From contig NZ_JFZB01000025.1 of the NCBI RefSeq assembly GCF_000740785.1, positions 1-60,598 of the forward strand: a DNA stretch of 60,598 nucleotides, in the 5' to 3' direction. Shown piece after piece: positions 8,614 through 16,952 of the stretch. A model generated the notes under the pieces. The model was not told the DNA's origin. It made no database searches and was given only the letters and a program-made list of their open reading frames with translations. Position 1 is the first letter of the stretch. Every line of letters starts with the position of its first letter. Made by a program: the position numbers and the translations under genes. The stretch is from Paenirhodobacter enshiensis (GTDB lineage Bacteria; Pseudomonadota; Alphaproteobacteria; Rhodobacterales; Rhodobacteraceae).

Positions 8614-9259
8614 TGGACCACCGTTTTTCGAGATACCCGCCGAACCGGGCGATGGGGAAGCTGATGATGAAGTAGAACGCGCCGCAGATCAGCAGCAGGA
8701 ACAGCGGCTCCTGCAGGCGGGTGATGAGGATCTGCGTCGATTTCAGCAGCTCCGTCACCTGCACCACATAGACCAGCGCCGAATCCTTCATCACGCCGAG
8801 CGCGAGCCCGATCCATGACGGCAGCGCGATCCGCGTCGCCAGCGGCAGCACGATATGGGTCATGTCCTGAAACCAGCTCATGCCCAGAGAGCGCGCGGCG
8901 CGGCGCGTGTTCGACGGCACCGCCTGAATGCCGCCGCGCACGATCTCGGCGCAATAGGCGGCGGTGTAAAGCGACAGCACCGCACAGGCGACGGTGAAGC
9001 CCGACATCTTCAGCCGCAGCACCGTGCCGATGAAGGCATTGGCCAGCACCAGCTGGATCAGCAGCGGGATCGAACGGAACAGATCCAGCACGAAGGTCAC
9101 CGGCGCCGCGAGAACCGGCCCCGCCTGATAGCGGAAGATGCCAAACGCGATGCCGAGCACCGTGCCGATCGCCACCGCGATGGCGGTGACGAGGATCGTC
9201 ATCCCCGCGCCCTGCGCGAGAAAGATCAGATCGTCGATCCCGAGGGATGTGTTGAACAT
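8606..9259 (-). CDS. Polar amino-acid ABC importer, permease
   Basis: The 217-residue inner-membrane protein belongs to the His/Glu/Gln/Arg/opine permease family, with about five hydrophobic segments. The EAA-type cytoplasmic loop is recognisable in VPSNTRRAARSLGMSWFQDM followed by LPLATRIALPSW. It pairs with the permease encoded just upstream (9270-9935) to form a heterodimeric channel. Its stop lies inside the start region of the ATPase gene, so the two are probably translationally coupled. Confidence 0.9.
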   Translation of the reverse strand: MFNTSLGIDDLIFLAQGAGMTILVTAIAVAIGTVLGIAFGIFRYQAGPVLAAPVTFVLDLFRSIPLLIQLVLANAFIGTVLRLKMSGFTVACAVLSLYTAAYCAEIVRGGIQAVPSNTRRAARSLGMSWFQDMTHIVLPLATRIALPSWIGLALGVMKDSALVYVVQVTELLKSTQILITRLQEPLFLLLICGAFYFIISFPIARFGGYLEKRWSND

Positions 9260-9269
9260 GTCTGCCCCC

Positions 9270-9935
9270 TCAGTAACGGAACAGCCGCGCGGCCAAAAGC
9301 CGGGCGCCGAAGGTGATGATCTTGGTGATCGCGTAGAAGATCGCCGCGGCGATGGCGAACAGCTCGAAGGTGCGGAAGCTGATGGCGTTCAGCGCCTGGG
9401 TCACGCCGTAAAGGTCGGTGTTCATCCCCACCGTCACCCCGAGCGAGGTCATCAGAACCGCCCAGACCATCTGATTGGTCATCGGCAGGAACGAGATGCG
9501 CAGCATCTGCGGCAGCACGATCCAGCCGAACGCCTGCACCCCCGTCATCCCGAGCGAGCGCCCGGCGCGGGTCTGGGTCTCGGGGATCGCCTTCAGCGCG
9601 CCGCGGAAGTTCTCGGCCAGATAGCCGGCGTTGTTGAAGGTGATGCCGATCAGCAGCGAGGTGAACGGGCTCAGATGGATGCCGAAGCTGCCCAGCCCGA
9701 AATGCGCCATGTAGATCTGGAACAGTGCCGGGGTGTTGCGCGCGATCTCGACCCAGCCGGTGGCGAGTGCGGACAGCGTGCGCCATCCCGACAGCCGCGC
9801 CCCCGTCAGCAGCACCGCGAACACGATGCCGAGCACCATCGACGCCAGTGCGATCTCGACCGTGACCAGCGCGCCGTCCAGCATCTGCGGCAGCTTCTGG
9901 AACGCCTGGTTCCAGTGGAATGTGTAATGAAACAT
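9270..9935 (-). CDS. Polar amino-acid ABC importer, permease
   Basis: This 221-residue permease is of the same family as its downstream neighbour. Multiple transmembrane stretches flank the conserved loop IPETQTRAGRSLGMTGVQAF with LPQMLRISFLPM. It lies 69 bases after the binding-protein gene, separated from it by a strong hairpin at 9967-9992, and 10 bases before the second permease gene. It most likely forms the membrane half of the putative hydroxyproline importer. Confidence 0.9.
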   Translation of the reverse strand: MFHYTFHWNQAFQKLPQMLDGALVTVEIALASMVLGIVFAVLLTGARLSGWRTLSALATGWVEIARNTPALFQIYMAHFGLGSFGIHLSPFTSLLIGITFNNAGYLAENFRGALKAIPETQTRAGRSLGMTGVQAFGWIVLPQMLRISFLPMTNQMVWAVLMTSLGVTVGMNTDLYGVTQALNAISFRTFELFAIAAAIFYAITKIITFGARLLAARLFRY

Positions 9936-9966
9936 GATCGCCCCGTGTCTGGCGTCAGCCCGGAAA

Positions 9967-9992
9967 CGGCGCCGCCCGTTCAGGCGGCGCCG
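9967..9992 (-). terminator. Intercistronic hairpin after the binding-protein gene
   Basis: Perfect 10-bp inverted repeat CGGCGCCGCC / GGCGGCGCCG with a six-base loop, just after the binding-protein stop and before the first permease. There is no U-tract. Such hairpins commonly protect the binding-protein mRNA or partly terminate transcription, giving excess binding protein over permease. Confidence 0.6.
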
Positions 9993-10004
9993 CGGGTCCG
10001 GGGC

Positions 10005-10814
10005 TCAGCGATAGACGCCGTGGATCGTCAGATCGGCCGGCTCGCCGTCGCCGATCCACTTGTGATACAGCTCGGCATAGCGGCCGGTGCGGACCTGCTG
10101 GTTGATGAACAGGTTCATGTAATTGATGAAGCCGTATTCGTCGCGACGGGTGAACAGCGACACGTAATCGGGCACCATCGGGGTCTTGCCGGCGTTCACC
10201 AGACCGGGGAAGTTGCCCGACTTGATGTTCGAATTGGCGACTTCGGTGGTGGCGACGGTGGCGTCGATCTGCCCCTGGCTGAGCGCGAGGAACACATCCG
10301 CCTGCGACTGATACGGGCGGAAGGTGCCGGTGCCCCATTCCTTGACCTTGCCCTCGAGCCAGATCGCCTCATAGGTGCCGGCGGTCGCGCCGACGGTCTT
10401 GCCCTTCATGTCTTCCCAGGTCTTGATGCCCGATTTCTCGTTGGCGACGACGGCATCTTCAAAGGCGTAATAGGGAACCGACATGCCGACGGTCTTGGCG
10501 CGTTCGAGCGTGTCCGAGGTGGAGGCGACACCGACATCGACCTTGCCCGACATCAGTGCGGGGATACGCTCGGGGAAGGTGGTCTCGACCATCTCGGCCT
10601 TCACGCCGAGCGCCTTTGCGAGGTCGTTGCAATAGTCGACATCGAAGCCCGCGGGCTTGTTGTCCTTGTCGCGCATCCCCATCGGCGGGAAGTCGAGGAC
10701 CACCGCACAGCGCAGCGTGCCCGACGAGATCACATCGTCGAGCATATCCGCATGGGCGGGCAGCGCGAGGCCGGCAGCAAGAACCAGGCCGCTGAAAGCG
10801 ACGGTGAATTTCAT
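10005..10814 (-). CDS. Amino-acid ABC importer, periplasmic substrate-binding protein
   Basis: This 269-residue protein has a Sec signal peptide, MKFTVAFSGLVLAAGLALPA followed by HA, with cleavage expected near residue 22. The mature part is a family-3 (SBP_bac_3) binding protein: LRCAVVLDFPPMGMRDK, GFDVDYCNDLAKALGVK and GKVDVGVASTSDTLERAKTV are the usual lobe-1 landmarks. It is the first gene of the putative hydroxyproline uptake operon and faces the LacI regulator of the next operon. The ligand is not visible from sequence; hydroxyproline or its betaine is likely from the downstream catabolic genes. Confidence 0.92.
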   Translation of the reverse strand: MKFTVAFSGLVLAAGLALPAHADMLDDVISSGTLRCAVVLDFPPMGMRDKDNKPAGFDVDYCNDLAKALGVKAEMVETTFPERIPALMSGKVDVGVASTSDTLERAKTVGMSVPYYAFEDAVVANEKSGIKTWEDMKGKTVGATAGTYEAIWLEGKVKEWGTGTFRPYQSQADVFLALSQGQIDATVATTEVANSNIKSGNFPGLVNAGKTPMVPDYVSLFTRRDEYGFINYMNLFINQQVRTGRYAELYHKWIGDGEPADLTIHGVYR

Positions 10815-10846
10815 GGATATCTCCCTTGGTTGATCGGCTCGATTGC

Positions 10847-10916
10847 GATTCGAATCTGATTATTCGGGCAGCCTACACGCTCGGCCCGAAACGGCAAATA
10901 CAAAGATTATACAAAG
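10847..10916 (-). promoter_or_regulatory. Promoter and repeat elements upstream of the importer operon
   Basis: The minus strand carries a consensus TATAAT at 10911-10906 with no good -35 box, which suggests an activated promoter. It is bracketed by two exact copies of ATACAAAG (10898-10905 and 10909-10916), 11 bp apart start to start, one helical turn. Closer to the gene are the palindrome GATTCGAATC (10847-10856) and the dyad CGAAT-N6-ATTCG (10851-10866). Which protein binds is unknown. Confidence 0.5.
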
Positions 10917-11043
10917 CGTGTTTTCGGTGAGCGGGGCCCGCGGGCAGGTCGGGTGCAGGGGATTGCGGCGGGTTTCGCCGGGATGGCGACCGGATAAGGC
11001 GACGAAACCCCATCGACAAGCCGGCAGCGATCGCCTAAATCGA

Positions 11044-11059
11044 GATTAAACGTTTAATC
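11044..11059. promoter_or_regulatory. LacI-family operator
   Basis: Perfect 16-bp palindrome GATTAAACGTTTAATC with the central CG typical of LacI/GalR-family operators. It ends 19 bases before the first start codon of the lacI-type gene, in an otherwise GC-rich region. Autoregulation of the operon by that protein is the natural reading. Confidence 0.75.
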
Positions 11060-11078
11060 AACTTTTCTCCCGTCCGGC

Positions 11079-12170
11079 ATGACCCATTTCCGACCCAGCA
11101 TGAGTCTGATTGCCACCCGGCTTGGCGTGTCGGTTGCCTCGGTGTCGAATGCGCTGGCGGGCAAGGGCCGGGTCTCGCCCGAGCTGGCCGGACGTATCCG
11201 CGAGGTGGCGGCGGAAGTGGGTTACGTGCCGCGCATGGCGGGGCGCGCGCTGCGCACGGGGCGCTCGCAGGTGCTGGGGCTGGTGCTGCCCGACATCGCC
11301 AACCCGTTGTTTCCGCAGATCGCCCAGGCCATCGAAAGTGCGGCGGCGGCGGCGGGCTACGGCATTCTCATCGCCGATTCGCGCAATGACGTCGCCACCC
11401 AGACGCAGGTGATTGGCCGGCTTCTGGAACGCGGCGTCGACGGGGTGGCCATCGTGCTGCGCCGCGGCACGCGGGTGGCCGACATCGGCATTCCGGTCGC
11501 GGTGATCGACTCGCCCTCGACGCCGGGCAACACGGTCTCGGCCGACCACTGGCAGGGCGGGCAACTGGTGATGGAGCATCTGCTGTCCCTCGGGCATCGC
11601 AAGATCCTGATCGTCGGCAACAACCCGGCCTCGAATGTGCAGAATGATCGGATCGGAGGGATGCGGTCGTGCCTCGGTGCGGAAGTGCACAGCGAGGTGA
11701 TCTGGGTCGAGAAGATCGAGGCCGCGCATGGCAAGGGCTGCGCGCTCGGCCTGGCGGACTATGCCCGGCGCGGGTTCACCGCCTGCGCGACGGTCTCAGA
11801 TCTGACGGCGTTGCGCGCCCTGACCGAGGTTCTTGGCGCCGGCATCGCGGTGCCCGAGGCGATGAGCGTGACCGGCTTCGACGATCTGGTCTGGTCGGCG
11901 GTGGTGCGTCCGTCGCTGACCACGCTCCAGATGGACATGGCGACCATCGCGACCGTCGCGGTCGAGGCGCTGGTCGCCGCCATCGGCACCGACAGCGGCC
12001 CGCGCGGCCCGGTGCGCCCGCTGCCGGGCCGCCCCGACCGCGTGCCGATGCGCCTGATCGCGCGCCAGAGCACCGCCCGCCCCGATGCCGCCAACGCGCA
12101 GCCTGCCCATCCGGTCCCGGCGCGGACCGGTCCGAACCAGAACGATTCCAACGGAGGTTTCCCCACATGA
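11079..12170 (+). CDS. LacI-family transcriptional regulator of the purine/nucleoside operon
   Basis: The 363-residue regulator begins with a LacI helix-turn-helix (SLIATRLGVSVASVSNALAG, about residues 8-27) and hinge (VGYVPRMAGRALRTGRS), then a periplasmic-binding-protein-like sensor domain including GLVLPDIANPLFPQIAQAIE. The last 35 or so residues are a Pro/Ala-rich tail. An internal ATG at 11100 is an alternative start; neither has a clear ribosome-binding site. It is the first gene of the operon and its TGA overlaps the ATG of the binding-protein gene (ATGA, 12167-12170). That makes the regulator co-transcribed with the genes it presumably represses through the operator at 11044-11059. 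The effector is probably a purine or nucleoside, by context. Confidence 0.9.
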   Translation: MTHFRPSMSLIATRLGVSVASVSNALAGKGRVSPELAGRIREVAAEVGYVPRMAGRALRTGRSQVLGLVLPDIANPLFPQIAQAIESAAAAAGYGILIADSRNDVATQTQVIGRLLERGVDGVAIVLRRGTRVADIGIPVAVIDSPSTPGNTVSADHWQGGQLVMEHLLSLGHRKILIVGNNPASNVQNDRIGGMRSCLGAEVHSEVIWVEKIEAAHGKGCALGLADYARRGFTACATVSDLTALRALTEVLGAGIAVPEAMSVTGFDDLVWSAVVRPSLTTLQMDMATIATVAVEALVAAIGTDSGPRGPVRPLPGRPDRVPMRLIARQSTARPDAANAQPAHPVPARTGPNQNDSNGGFPT

Positions 12171-13195
12171 AATGGCACACCGTGCTCAGCTCGGCCATGG
12201 CGCTGACCCTCGGGGTCGGCGGCGCGGCTCAGGCTCAGGAGAAGACGCTGACGATCTCGGTCTACGCCTTCGCGCAGGACGAGTATAACCAGATCCTCTA
12301 CAAGCCCTTCGAGGAGAAATGCGGCTGCAAGCTGGTCGTCGAGACCGGCAACAGCGTCGAGCGTCTGGCCAAGATGGAGGCCAACAAGGCCGCCCCGGTG
12401 GTCGACATGGCGGTGATCTCGACGACCGACGCCCTTCAGGCAAGCCGCGCCGGGCTGATCGACACCATCGACACCTCGAAATTGTCGAACTACGGCAAGC
12501 TTTACGACATCGCCAAGGATCCGAACGGCGACGGCAAGAGCGTGGGTTACACGTTCTACGCGACCTCCATCGTCTACCGCACCGACAAGATGAAGATCAC
12601 CTCCTGGGCGGATCTGCTGAAGCCGGAATATGCCTCGCACGTGGCCTGGCCGAACATCACCACCAATCAGGGCCCGCCCGCGCTGTTCATGCTGGGCACC
12701 GCGCTCGGCCAGACCGCGCCGGATCTGAAGGCGCCCATCGCCGCCATCGCCGACAAGAAGGACGACATCGTCACCTTCTACGTGAAGTCCTCGCAGCTCG
12801 TGCAGCTGATGCAGCAAGAAGAGATCTGGGCCGCGCCGATCGGGCGGTTCTCCTGGGCGCCGTTCGCGAAGCTCGATCTGCCGCTTGGCTGGGCGACGCC
12901 GAAGGAAGGCCAGACCGGCGGCATGAACGTGATGGTGCTGACCAAGGGCGGCAAGAACCGGGATCTGGCGCTTCAGTTCATGGATTACTGGCTCTCGACC
13001 GAGGTGCAGACCAAGATCGCCGAGGCGATGATCGACAGCCCCGCCAACGCCGAAGTCAAGGTTTCGGACGCGGTGGCGAACAACATCACCTATGGCGAGG
13101 ACACCGCGAAGAACCTGAAGCTGATCCCCGCGGCCGTGGCGCTCGACAACCGCGACGCCTGGCTTGCCGAGTGGAACGCCAAGGTCGGCCAGTAA
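12167..13195 (+). CDS. ABC importer substrate-binding protein (PotD/spermidine-like type)
   Basis: This 342-residue protein starts with a Sec signal peptide (MKWHTVLSSAMALTLGVGGA, then AQAQ). The mature protein resembles the PotD/iron-type cluster of binding proteins: KTLTISVYAFAQDEYNQILY near the N-terminus, followed by GYTFYATSIVYRTDKM and SWADLLKPEY. It is the periplasmic receptor of the importer encoded by the next three genes. The nucleoside hydrolase and adenine deaminase downstream suggest the ligand is a purine nucleoside or base rather than polyamine or iron, which is an inference. Start codon overlaps the lacI stop. Confidence 0.87.
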   Translation: MKWHTVLSSAMALTLGVGGAAQAQEKTLTISVYAFAQDEYNQILYKPFEEKCGCKLVVETGNSVERLAKMEANKAAPVVDMAVISTTDALQASRAGLIDTIDTSKLSNYGKLYDIAKDPNGDGKSVGYTFYATSIVYRTDKMKITSWADLLKPEYASHVAWPNITTNQGPPALFMLGTALGQTAPDLKAPIAAIADKKDDIVTFYVKSSQLVQLMQQEEIWAAPIGRFSWAPFAKLDLPLGWATPKEGQTGGMNVMVLTKGGKNRDLALQFMDYWLSTEVQTKIAEAMIDSPANAEVKVSDAVANNITYGEDTAKNLKLIPAAVALDNRDAWLAEWNAKVGQ

Positions 13196-13288
13196 CCGGC
13201 CCGGTCCGCGACGCCCTGCCCAAAGCCGGCGCCCTCTCCGGGCTCCGGCCTGCCGCTGCCCGGAAACCTCCCCGTCCGGACGGCGGCA

Positions 13289-13332
13289 TCCGTTTCCGCC
13301 CGTTCTTCCATCACGGAACGGGCGGAAACGGA
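13289..13332 (+). terminator. Very strong intercistronic hairpin after the binding-protein gene
   Basis: A 17-bp perfect inverted repeat, TCCGTTTCCGCCCGTTC / GAACGGGCGGAAACGGA, with a 10-base loop. It lies in the 207-base gap between the binding-protein gene and the first permease. No U-run follows, so stabilisation of the upstream mRNA or partial termination is more likely than full termination. Confidence 0.7.
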
Positions 13333-13402
13333 CAACCGACATGATCCGTGCGGGGCCCGTCCCGCACCCCGGACCGAAAGCTCCAGACCGAAAGGTTGGC
13401 AC

Positions 13403-14230
13403 ATGTTCCACAACCGGGCCGAAGCCTATGCGCTTGCCCTTCCGGCGGCGGTCTTCGCCGCCATCGTCTTTCTGGTGCCGGTGGGCCTGCTGCTCTCCGA
13501 GGGGCTGCATGGCCCGGGCGGCTGGTCGCTCTCGGCCTATGTGCAGTTCTTTTCCGAGCCGCTGAACCAGAAGATCTTTCTGCGCACGCTGAAGCTCGGG
13601 CTTATGGTCACGGCGACGGCGGCGGTGATCGGTTACGCGACGGCCTATGCCATCGTCTCGATGCCCGCGGGCACGAAGGGGCGGATGATCGGCCTCGTGG
13701 TGTTGCCGATGATGATTTCGCCGGTGGCGCGCACCTATGCCTGGATCGTGATCCTCGGGCGCACCGGCATCGTCAACGAGGCGCTGAAATTCGTCGGGCT
13801 GACCGACGCGCCGATCCGCTTCCTGTTCACCGAGACGGCGGTGTTCCTCGGGCTGTTGCAACTGTTCCTGCCGCTGATGATCATCTCGCTGGTCAGCGCG
13901 CTGGAGAACCTGCCGAAGGACGCGGTGCCGGCGGCGCGCATCCTCGGGGCGAACTGGTTGCAGGTCTTCGTCAAGATCATCCTGCCCTTGACGCGCGAGG
14001 GGCTGATCGTGGGCGGCACGCTGGTGTTCACCGGATCGCTCACCGCCTATATCACGCCCGCGATCCTCGGCGGTTCCAAGGTGCTGATGCTGGAGACGCT
14101 GCTTTACCAGCAGGTCACCGTCGCCAGCAACTTCCCCGCCGCCTCGGTCATCGCCTTCCTGCTGATCGCGATGAGCTTCTCGGCGAATATCCTGCTGCGC
14201 CGCATCGCCACCGCGAGGAGCGGAAAATGA
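13403..14230 (+). CDS. ABC importer permease (PotB-like)
   Basis: The 275-residue inner-membrane permease is of the PotB/spermidine-putrescine type. Six hydrophobic segments are apparent, and the EAA loop reads LPKDAVPAARILGANWLQVF followed by VKIILPLTREG. It is the first of two permeases, overlapping the second by ATGA at 14227-14230. Together with the PotD-like receptor and the ATPase at 14999 it makes a complete importer. Confidence 0.9.
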   Translation: MFHNRAEAYALALPAAVFAAIVFLVPVGLLLSEGLHGPGGWSLSAYVQFFSEPLNQKIFLRTLKLGLMVTATAAVIGYATAYAIVSMPAGTKGRMIGLVVLPMMISPVARTYAWIVILGRTGIVNEALKFVGLTDAPIRFLFTETAVFLGLLQLFLPLMIISLVSALENLPKDAVPAARILGANWLQVFVKIILPLTREGLIVGGTLVFTGSLTAYITPAILGGSKVLMLETLLYQQVTVASNFPAASVIAFLLIAMSFSANILLRRIATARSGK

Positions 14231-15006
14231 CCCGGAACATTCTTGCCCCCCTCACCCTCGGCCTCGTGCTGCTGTTCCTGATCGGGCCGTTCATCATCAT
14301 CGTCGCGGCCTCCTTCTCGGCGGGCGAGACGCTGGCCTTCCCGCCGCAGGGCTTCTCGTTCAAATGGATCGCCAAGGTCTTCACCGTCGAGAGCTTCCGG
14401 CAAAGTTTCGGCACCTCGCTGTTTCTCGCCATCGGCGGCACGCTGGCGGCGCTGATCCTCGGTATTCCGGCGGCCTATGCGATGTCGCGCTACCGGCTGC
14501 CCGGCGCGGAAACCGTGCGCTTCATGGTCTCGCTGCCGATCGTGGTGCCGGGCATCGTGGTGGGCCTCGCGCTGCTGCGCTACTTCGTCATTCCGGCCGG
14601 GGTGCCGATCCTGCTCGCGCTGTTTCTCGCCCATACCGCGCTGATCCTGCCCTATGCGGTGCGCGTCGTCTCGGCGAGCCTCGCGAACCTGCGTTCCGAC
14701 ATGGAGGAGGCGGCGGTGATCCTCGGCGCCTCGCGGATCGGGGCCTTCGTGCGGGTGGTGCTGCCCAATATCCGCGGCGGGATCCTCGCGGCCTTCATCC
14801 TCGGCTTCGTCACCAGCTTCAATCAGGTGCCGGTGTCGCTGTTCCTGTCGGGTCCGGGGGTGCGCACGCTGCCCATCGACATGCTCGGTTACATGGAGAT
14901 CGTGTTCGATCCTTCCATCGCGGCGCTGTCCTCGCTTCTCGCCTTCCTGTCCATCGGCATCGTGCTTCTGGCCGAACGTTTTCTGGGGTTCTCCCGCTAT
15001 GTCTGA
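14227..15006 (+). CDS. ABC importer permease (PotC-like)
   Basis: This 259-residue permease is of the PotC type, partner of the preceding gene. Hydrophobic segments begin at LAPLTLGLVLLFLIGPFIII, and the EAA loop is LRSDMEEAAVILGASRIGAF with VVLPNIRGG. Its last eight bases overlap the start of the ATPase gene at 14999. The tight overlaps indicate that the three membrane/ATPase subunits are made in fixed ratio. Confidence 0.9.
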   Translation: MTRNILAPLTLGLVLLFLIGPFIIIVAASFSAGETLAFPPQGFSFKWIAKVFTVESFRQSFGTSLFLAIGGTLAALILGIPAAYAMSRYRLPGAETVRFMVSLPIVVPGIVVGLALLRYFVIPAGVPILLALFLAHTALILPYAVRVVSASLANLRSDMEEAAVILGASRIGAFVRVVLPNIRGGILAAFILGFVTSFNQVPVSLFLSGPGVRTLPIDMLGYMEIVFDPSIAALSSLLAFLSIGIVLLAERFLGFSRYV

Positions 15007-16024
15007 CATGTCCTTCCTGCGCCTCGACGGGCTGACGCTCGCCTATGGCAAGACCCCCGCCGTCGAGGGGCTGAACCTCGACATCCACCGCGGCGAGCTG
15101 ATCGCGCTGCTCGGCCCCTCGGGCTGCGGCAAGACCACGACGATGCGCGCCATCGCCGGGCTGATGCCGGTGCGCGCGGGTCAGATCACGCTCGACGGGC
15201 GCGACATCACCCGCGTCGCCGCGAACCGGCGCGAGGTCGGTCTGGTGTTCCAGTCCTATGCGCTGTTCCCGCATCTGACGGTGTTCGAGAACGTGGCCTT
15301 CGGGCTGCGGCTCAAGGGGATGTCGGGCAAGGCGCTCGAAGACAAGGTGATGGCGGCCATCGCCTCGGTCGGGCTGACGCCTTTCGCGCAGCGCAAGACG
15401 CCCGACATGTCGGGCGGGCAGCAGCAGCGCGTGGCGCTCGCGCGGTCCATGGTGATGGAGCCGAAGGTTCTGATGCTGGACGAGCCCTTGTCCAACCTCG
15501 ACGCGCGGTTGCGGCTGGAGATGCGGACCGAGCTCCAGCGCGTGCAGAAGAAGACCGGGCTGACGATGATCTTCGTGACCCATGACCAGATCGAGGCGCT
15601 GGCCTTGGCCGACCGCATCGTCGTGATGCGCAACGGCGCGATCGAGCAGATCGGCACGCCCGAGGACATCTACAACCGCCCCGAATCCGCCTTCGTCGCG
15701 GATTTCGTCGGCTTCGAGACGATCTTCGCGCTGAAGGACGGCGCGATGGTGACGAAGGGCGAACCCGTGCCGGTGCCGGATGCGCCCGCGGGGGCGGCGG
15801 CGCTCGCCTGGCGGCCGCGCGCCGTGACCTTCGGCGAGGGGCGGTTCGAGGGCACGGTGCTGTCCTCGTCCTTCGCCGGCAGCGCGCGGGAGTATCTGCT
15901 CGACACCCCCCTCGGCCCGGTGAAGGCCGAGGTCGACGCCGCCTTGCCGGCCCATGATCTGGGCGCGACGGTGCGCTTCGATCTGCCGGTCGCGACGGCG
16001 GCCGCGCTGCGCCGGGCCGAGTGA
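14999..16024 (+). CDS. ABC importer ATP-binding protein (PotA-like)
   Basis: The 341-residue ATPase has Walker A GPSGCGKTTT, signature MSGGQQQRVALARSM, Walker B LMLDEPLSNLDA and switch FVTHDQIEALALADR. A C-terminal TOBE-type regulatory domain follows (from about residue 245: GEPVPVPDAP and on). This architecture belongs to the PotA/UgpC/FbpC group. It energises the importer of the LacI-controlled operon; the nucleoside hydrolase gene starts two bases after its stop. Confidence 0.92.
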   Translation: MSDMSFLRLDGLTLAYGKTPAVEGLNLDIHRGELIALLGPSGCGKTTTMRAIAGLMPVRAGQITLDGRDITRVAANRREVGLVFQSYALFPHLTVFENVAFGLRLKGMSGKALEDKVMAAIASVGLTPFAQRKTPDMSGGQQQRVALARSMVMEPKVLMLDEPLSNLDARLRLEMRTELQRVQKKTGLTMIFVTHDQIEALALADRIVVMRNGAIEQIGTPEDIYNRPESAFVADFVGFETIFALKDGAMVTKGEPVPVPDAPAGAAALAWRPRAVTFGEGRFEGTVLSSSFAGSAREYLLDTPLGPVKAEVDAALPAHDLGATVRFDLPVATAAALRRAE

Positions 16025-16025
16025 C

Positions 16026-16952
16026 ATGAGCGGGATCTGGATCGACACCGACATGGGCTTTGACGACATCGCCGCCGTTCTGGTGACGCTGCATCAGGGC
16101 GCGGATGTCGACGGCATTTCGCTGGTGTTCGGCAATGCGCCGCTTGCGCAGGTCGCGCGTAACGCGGCCGGGGCGGCGCGGGCCTTCGCCTGGCGGATGC
16201 CGATGCACCTGGGCGCGGCGGGTCCGGTGCTCGGCCGGACGGAAACGGCACAGGCGATCCTCGGCGAAACCGGCATCCCGACGCGCGGCGCGACGCTGCC
16301 CGACGCCCCTGCCGTCGCCACGGGCAACGCGTTTCTTGCGCTGTGCCGCTGGCTTGAAACGGCGTCTGCGCCGCGCCGGATCCTCGCGCTCGGGCCGCTG
16401 ACCAATATCGCCACGCTGGTTCTGGCGCGCCCCGATCTCGCGGCGCGGATCGACGATCTGGTGTGGATGGGCGGCGGGCTCGGCATGGGCAATCACACCG
16501 CCTCGGCCGAGTTCAACGCCCTTGCCGACCCCGAGGCCGCGGCCATCGTCTTCGCCCGCGTGAAAGGCGCGGTGATGGTCGATCTCGACTTCTGCCGCCG
16601 GATTTTGGCCGGGTCCGAGACCGTCGCGCCCATCGCCCGCGCGGGCGGGCGCAACGCCGCGCTTCTCGCCGATCTGTTCGGCGGTTTCGTCGACATCGCG
16701 CTGTCGCGCGGCCGGCCGGCGATGGCGCTTTACGACCCGGCGGCGGCGGCGGTGTTCATGCGCCCCGACCTCGTCACCCTGCGCGAGGCGCGCATCGACG
16801 TCGAATGCGCCGGCACGCTGACCCGCGGCCGCACCGTGGTCGAGACCCGCCCCGGCCGCGCGCCGTTCAACGCCCGCTTCGCCGAGGGCGGCGACATGGC
16901 GGCGATCCGCGCGCTGATCCTTGACACCCTGAGCGCCGAGGCCGCCAAATGA
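16026..16952 (+). CDS. Nucleoside hydrolase (inosine-uridine preferring family)
   Basis: This 308-residue enzyme has the family's calcium-binding aspartate cluster at the N-terminus, here WIDTDMGFDD (usually DTDPGxDD). Further family landmarks are LALGPLTNIATLVLARPDLA and a late active-site Asp in YDPAAAAVF. It would hydrolyse nucleosides taken up by the importer to base plus ribose in the cytoplasm. The Pro-to-Met change in the DTDPG motif is a mild oddity found in some subgroups. The ATG overlaps the next gene at the 3' end (ATGA, 16949-16952). Exact base preference is not readable from sequence; adenosine fits the next gene. Confidence 0.88.
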   Translation: MSGIWIDTDMGFDDIAAVLVTLHQGADVDGISLVFGNAPLAQVARNAAGAARAFAWRMPMHLGAAGPVLGRTETAQAILGETGIPTRGATLPDAPAVATGNAFLALCRWLETASAPRRILALGPLTNIATLVLARPDLAARIDDLVWMGGGLGMGNHTASAEFNALADPEAAAIVFARVKGAVMVDLDFCRRILAGSETVAPIARAGGRNAALLADLFGGFVDIALSRGRPAMALYDPAAAAVFMRPDLVTLREARIDVECAGTLTRGRTVVETRPGRAPFNARFAEGGDMAAIRALILDTLSAEAAK

